64,000 nucleotides of DNA from Triparma columacea (lineage: Eukaryota; Sar; Bolidophyceae; Parmales; Triparmaceae): the NCBI GenBank assembly GCA_030267965.1, contig BRYA01000300.1, positions 1 through 64,000 of the forward strand, in the 5' to 3' direction. The notes beneath the pieces are model-generated. The model made no database searches and had not been told where the DNA came from. It saw only the letters and a list, made by a program, of their open reading frames with translations. Each line of letters starts with the position of its first letter. Position 1 is the stretch's first letter. Position numbers and translations under genes: made by a program. Shown piece by piece: positions 60,624 through 64,000 of the stretch.

Positions 60624-61646
60624 ATGAAAAGGTCCACAAATATCTGCAAATTGACCTCAATATCCCTCATACTTGTATTATATATAACAATGTTTAAGAA
60701 TGTGATATCACTCTATCCAAGAAATATCGTTAAAATAAGAGGAATTAATGGAGGGACAAATAGAGGAACTATTGGCACACTCATCAACCCACATTTGAGC
60801 CCATTTATGAATCCAATCGTAGACACTAAACATTCATACATACATACACAATGGCACAAACAATGGAATTATAATAAAGCACTTTTCTGCACCTCATCCT
60901 CCTCTTCAGACTCCTCTTCTTCTTCCTCCTCCTCCTCCTTAGACCTGAAAGGTCTCCTTACTGAGGTTCAAAAGAACATCGACCGTTCCACCCGCAAGCT
61001 CGCAAAGAAGACCCAGAAGGACTCCACCTCCCCCTCCATCACTCTCCTCCGTACCCGTCTCCAAAGCCTCAACGTCCTATCCTCCCTTCTAGCCTCTCAA
61101 AAAACAAACCCTTCAGAGGATAACCTTATGGAGATTACATCACTAGCTGAATCACTATCTATATCAGACACCCCCCCACCCCCCCAACCTAGGGGTCCTA
61201 AAAAAGTAAAAGGTCCAAAAACAACCTCCCCCCGTTTACCTTACAAGTCTTACAAATCCCTCGACTCCACTATAATCCTCGTCGGTCGTACAGCCTCAGA
61301 TAACGATCTGTTAAGTACGAGTGAAGAGTATGGGGATAATAGTGATATTTGGATGCACGCATCCGGTTGCGCAGGTAGTCACGTAGTAGTAAAATCCTCT
61401 GACCCAGACACTGATACAGTATTAGATGCAGCGGTTCTAGCTGCTAGAGAGAGTAAAGATGGTGGGAAGGGGAAGAATGTTATTAAGGTTACGGTTACTA
61501 AGTGGGGGAATGTGGTTAAAACGATTGGGAGTAAAGCTGGGATGGTGGTTATTAAAGGGGATGTGAGAACTGTTAGGGTGGATATGAAGAAAGAAAAAGG
61601 GAGATTGGAGAGACTTGATATGAGTGAGGACACAAGAGCGGAATGA
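60624..61646 (+). CDS. NFACT-R (DUF814) domain protein, probably plastid
   Basis: A single exon of 340 aa. The N-terminus has a hydrophobic segment (TSISLILVLYITMF) followed by a long Ser-rich, acid-poor stretch, compatible with a signal peptide plus transit peptide. A helical middle (LLTEVQKNIDRSTRKLAKK) is followed by the NFACT-R core: LPYKSYKSLDSTIILVGRTAS, NDLLS, DIWMHASGCAGSHVVVKS and VLDAAVLAARESK. NFACT-R is the RNA-binding part of Rqc2/RqcH, which handle stalled ribosomes by adding C-terminal tails; stand-alone copies exist in bacteria and plastids. The NFACT-N and coiled-coil stalk parts are absent. An organelle ribosome-rescue role is inference. Codon and base use is AT-richer than most neighbours. 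Confidence 0.75.
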   Translation: MKRSTNICKLTSISLILVLYITMFKNVISLYPRNIVKIRGINGGTNRGTIGTLINPHLSPFMNPIVDTKHSYIHTQWHKQWNYNKALFCTSSSSSDSSSSSSSSSLDLKGLLTEVQKNIDRSTRKLAKKTQKDSTSPSITLLRTRLQSLNVLSSLLASQKTNPSEDNLMEITSLAESLSISDTPPPPQPRGPKKVKGPKTTSPRLPYKSYKSLDSTIILVGRTASDNDLLSTSEEYGDNSDIWMHASGCAGSHVVVKSSDPDTDTVLDAAVLAARESKDGGKGKNVIKVTVTKWGNVVKTIGSKAGMVVIKGDVRTVRVDMKKEKGRLERLDMSEDTRAE

Positions 61647-61780
61647 TTACACAGGGAGATGAAAACAAGTGAACGTGTCAGTCACACTAATAAAATGGTT
61701 CGTGGTTTTTGGACGACTCCAAAAAAAGAACGTAAATATTCGGACCCTTTTGCATACCGTTAAACAGTGACGTTTAGAGA

Positions 61781-63124
61781 TTACAGAAACTCCATAATTA
61801 CTCTCCACAAAACTTTCGGGATCCTGTCACGTGCCTCAGTCCTCTTTAGCGGGGCTTCAACTCCGTCCATTTGCTTCAGACTATCCGGTCCAATGGGGTG
61901 ATTCTCCACGTGATCCCAGGTTCCTTTGAGGCACAGTAGAGCGGTGACGCGTTCGATCACAGCGACATTGCGGTGCCACCTGTAATGGAGAAGGTCCGAG
62001 ACAGTCGGCATGTTTCTATCAGCAGCGGCAGCGATTAGGGCGGTGCAGTCCATGAAGCAGTTTCCACCGATGGACACGGCAGGAGATAGAGTGAGTTTCG
62101 TCAGGGCTACGCAATCTCTGAAGGCTTCATCGCCGATCATCATCACTGAGTTCGGGATGGTGATGGCCGTGAGGGAGGAGCATCCGAAGAAGGCACCCTC
62201 AATAATCGTCGTCACACCGTCTGGGATGGTGATGGCCGTGAGGGAGGAGCATAATGCGAAGGCTTCTTGTTCAATCGTAGTCACTGAGTCCGGGATGGTG
62301 ATGGCCATGAGGGAGGAGCAGGAGCAGAAGGCGAAATTGCCAATCGACGTCACGCAGTCCGGGATAGTGATGGCCGTGAGGGAGGAGCATTCCCTGAAGG
62401 TGGCCTCACTAATCGTCGTCACTCCGTCCGGGATGGTGATGCCTGCGAGGGAGGAGCATCCGTCGAAGGCGCATTCGCCAATTGTTGTCACTCCGTCCGG
62501 GATTGTGATGGCCGTGAGAGAAGAGCATTCCATGAAGGCGCCACCGCCAATCGTTGTCACTCCGTCCGGGATGGTGATGGCTGTGAGGGAGGAGCATCTA
62601 TAGAAGGTGGCCTCACTAATCGTCGTCACTCCGTCCGGGATGGTGATGGCCGTGAGGGAGGAGCATCTCCCGAAGGCGTTATCGCCAATCGACGTCACTG
62701 AGTCCGGGATGGTGATGGCCGTGAGGGAGGAGCATCCCATGAAGGCGTTGTTGCCAATCATCGTCACTCCGTCCGGGATGGTGATGGCCGTGAGGGAGGA
62801 GCATTCGTAGAAGGCACCCACGCTAATCGTCATCATTCCGTCTGGGATGGTGATGGCCGTGAGGGAGGAGCATCTCGCGAAGGCGCCCTCGTCAATCATC
62901 GTCACTGAGTCCGGGATGGTGATGGCTGTGAGGGAGGAGCAATTTGCAAAGGCGCCCTCGCCAATCGTCGTCACTGAGTCCGGGATGGTGATGGCTGCGA
63001 GGGAGGAGCATCCCCTGAAGGCGCTCTTTCCAATCGTCGTCACTCCCTCTGCAAAAGTCACCTCCGTGAGTTCATCGTTGTCCCTGAAGCTCTCTACCCC
63101 AGAGTACACTGCTGAGCTGGGCAT
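61781..63124 (-). CDS. BspA-type leucine-rich repeat protein 3 (LRR_5), long copy
   Basis: A single exon of 447 aa on the opposite strand to the other two copies. It starts MPSSAVYSGVESF and has about fourteen 23-residue repeats (CSSLTAITIPDGVTTIGE type). It then has the shared tail with a longer insert (CLKGTWDHVENHPIGPDS) and ends DRIPKVLWRVIMEFL. Neighbouring repeats are very alike at DNA level, a sign of recent unit duplication or conversion. The flanking promoter region is the inverted counterpart of those of copies 1 and 2. Long antisense open frames over it are a by-product of the repeat composition. Confidence 0.85.
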   Translation of the reverse strand: MPSSAVYSGVESFRDNDELTEVTFAEGVTTIGKSAFRGCSSLAAITIPDSVTTIGEGAFANCSSLTAITIPDSVTMIDEGAFARCSSLTAITIPDGMMTISVGAFYECSSLTAITIPDGVTMIGNNAFMGCSSLTAITIPDSVTSIGDNAFGRCSSLTAITIPDGVTTISEATFYRCSSLTAITIPDGVTTIGGGAFMECSSLTAITIPDGVTTIGECAFDGCSSLAGITIPDGVTTISEATFRECSSLTAITIPDCVTSIGNFAFCSCSSLMAITIPDSVTTIEQEAFALCSSLTAITIPDGVTTIIEGAFFGCSSLTAITIPNSVMMIGDEAFRDCVALTKLTLSPAVSIGGNCFMDCTALIAAAADRNMPTVSDLLHYRWHRNVAVIERVTALLCLKGTWDHVENHPIGPDSLKQMDGVEAPLKRTEARDRIPKVLWRVIMEFL

Positions 63125-63495
63125 CTCGGGGAGGATGAAAGTGGTAGTACTGATAGCGCTCGAGCTAAGATATGGCGTGAATGTTTAGATGGAGAGGAGG
63201 AGATTGAAAGTTAGGAATTCGGCGATGTAGTTTTGTTGGGGACCAAATTTGAGCTAAACCTATAATGTGTTTGGATATGATGTAGGTAGTAGAATCGTTG
63301 TTTGTATTGTGAAGAGTTTGGTCGGTTGTAAAAGTATCTAATGCCTAAAATACAGGTACAATACAGCTTTTTTGCCAATGATGCCCAAAATCTCCCACAA
63401 AAACAACAAAACAACAAACCCAAATAAAAACACAAAACAAACCTTCCGAAATTTAAGCACAACATACTATCCCTATACCAATAAGAAGAGAGTTC
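63125..63495. promoter_or_regulatory. Divergent intergenic region, BspA-LRR 3 / zinc-finger gene
   Basis: 371 bp. Its left half (about 63160-63340) is the reverse complement of the upstream regions of the other two LRR genes, with substitutions. The right half must hold the zinc-finger promoter. Confidence 0.6.
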
Positions 63496-64000
63496 ATGTC
63501 GACAGTGCCGGCGCATTGTCTAGATTTCAGTCAGTCGCAGGATAATACACGCCCGCCTAGTGTCACCAAAGTAGAAGGATGCAAGGTGGAAGAAGTTGGA
63601 TCTGCGGACCCTGGTATCCTTCCTGAGTTTCAAGGAGGGAATAAGAGTGAATCGACAGCAGGTGGCGTCGGAGGATCGGGAAGCGAGGTATTTGTTAAAG
63701 AGGAGGATGTGGTACAGCATGAATTGCTTGTATGCCAACCATGTGATGAGGATGAGGATGTTGTTGCTGAAAGGAAGACTAACAGCAGGAGCGACGATGA
63801 ATCTTGGGATGGTGATGGTAATGGCGAAGAAGACTATGACGAGGACGATGACTCTTGGGATAGTGATGGTAATGGTGGTGAAAATGATGATGATGAATAT
63901 GAGCCTGCTGGGTATGAAAAGAAGTCTCAGTACGGTATTAGCACAAAATGGTATACATGCCCGCAAGAAGGATGTGAATATAAGGCGAAGGATAGAAGCA
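63496..64000 (+). CDS. C2H2 zinc-finger protein, N-terminal part (runs off right edge)
   Basis: An ATG at 63496 opens a frame without a stop for 168 codons to the window end. It begins MSTVPAHCLDFSQSQ, continues Glu/Asp/Ser/Gly-rich and acidic (DDESWDGDGNGEEDYDEDDD, then a second DDSWDSDGNG copy), and reaches YTCPQEGCEYKAKDRS, the first half of a C2H2 finger (two Cys four residues apart, His pair beyond the edge). The acidic stretch is a short internal duplication and could be a transactivation region. It is a probable DNA-binding regulator. The antisense frame 63520-63966 (Ile/Thr-rich) is its shadow. Confidence 0.72.
   Translation, partial: MSTVPAHCLDFSQSQDNTRPPSVTKVEGCKVEEVGSADPGILPEFQGGNKSESTAGGVGGSGSEVFVKEEDVVQHELLVCQPCDEDEDVVAERKTNSRSDDESWDGDGNGEEDYDEDDDSWDSDGNGGENDDDEYEPAGYEKKSQYGISTKWYTCPQEGCEYKAKDRS

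Noticed and set aside
63520..63966. 148-codon minus-strand Ile-rich frame
   Set aside because: It is the complement of the acidic N-terminus of the zinc-finger gene, which has no stop before the window edge.

Overview
The window is nuclear DNA of a compact eukaryotic genome, most likely a flagellated photosynthetic stramenopile microalga. The evidence is short spliceosomal introns (about 75-240 bp, mostly GTGAG/GTAAG donors and CGCAG-like acceptors), an axonemal inner-arm dynein heavy chain, a plastid fibrillin with a signal peptide followed by a Phe-type cleavage site, an NFACT-R protein with a plastid-like leader, and a cluster of BspA-type LRR proteins. The exact taxon is inference. Two assembly gaps (N runs) lie at 19844-19899 and 37331-37410.

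Layout, left to right. 1-486 (-): N-terminal part of a PAS protein running off the left edge. 1218-14212 (+): dynein heavy chain, 4,213 aa in four exons, the last 10.5 kb long. 14457-16889 (-): unknown coiled-coil protein in three exons. 17327-19713 (+): secreted Cys-rich, Notch/LNR-like, single-pass membrane protein. 19969-21058 (-): SHAQKYF-type MYB factor, 3' end unresolved near a gap. 21430-21910 (+): 68-aa membrane protein. 21957-24708 (-) and 24776-25426 (+): PIP5K and plastid fibrillin, start codons 67 bp apart. 26099-29707 (+): MCM9 helicase in seven exons. 29805-31169 (-): class II xylose isomerase. 31366-34742 (+): TKL kinase. 34967-36664 (-): a histone H3 tail fused in frame to a large unknown region. 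37677-38255 (+): NTF2-like protein with a Tat-like leader. 38406-39449 (-): ornithine cyclodeaminase/mu-crystallin family. 39971-42501 (-): helical plus SBF2-type protein. 42800-47101 (-): membrane-anchored tricorn-type peptidase. 47553-53037 (+): myosin with IQ motifs, ankyrin repeats and a C-terminal pseudokinase. 53299-54257 (-): double DUF1330 protein. 54381-58018 (-): two-pore K+ channel reconstructed from six exons. 58379-63124: three BspA/LRR_5 paralogues (two +, one -) around a stand-alone NFACT-R protein. 63496-64000 (+): start of a C2H2 zinc-finger gene leaving the right edge.

There is no operon-like logic. Genes are close-packed on both strands and several pairs share short divergent promoters. 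The most unusual items are the H3-tail fusion with a K4E change, the myosin-ankyrin-pseudokinase, a family of short introns sharing CTTCGCTC/GAGCGAAG-type ends that may be introners, and the duplicated BspA-LRR loci. Exon joins were worked out by hand from GT-AG sites, phase and protein continuity; none has been tested with transcripts.
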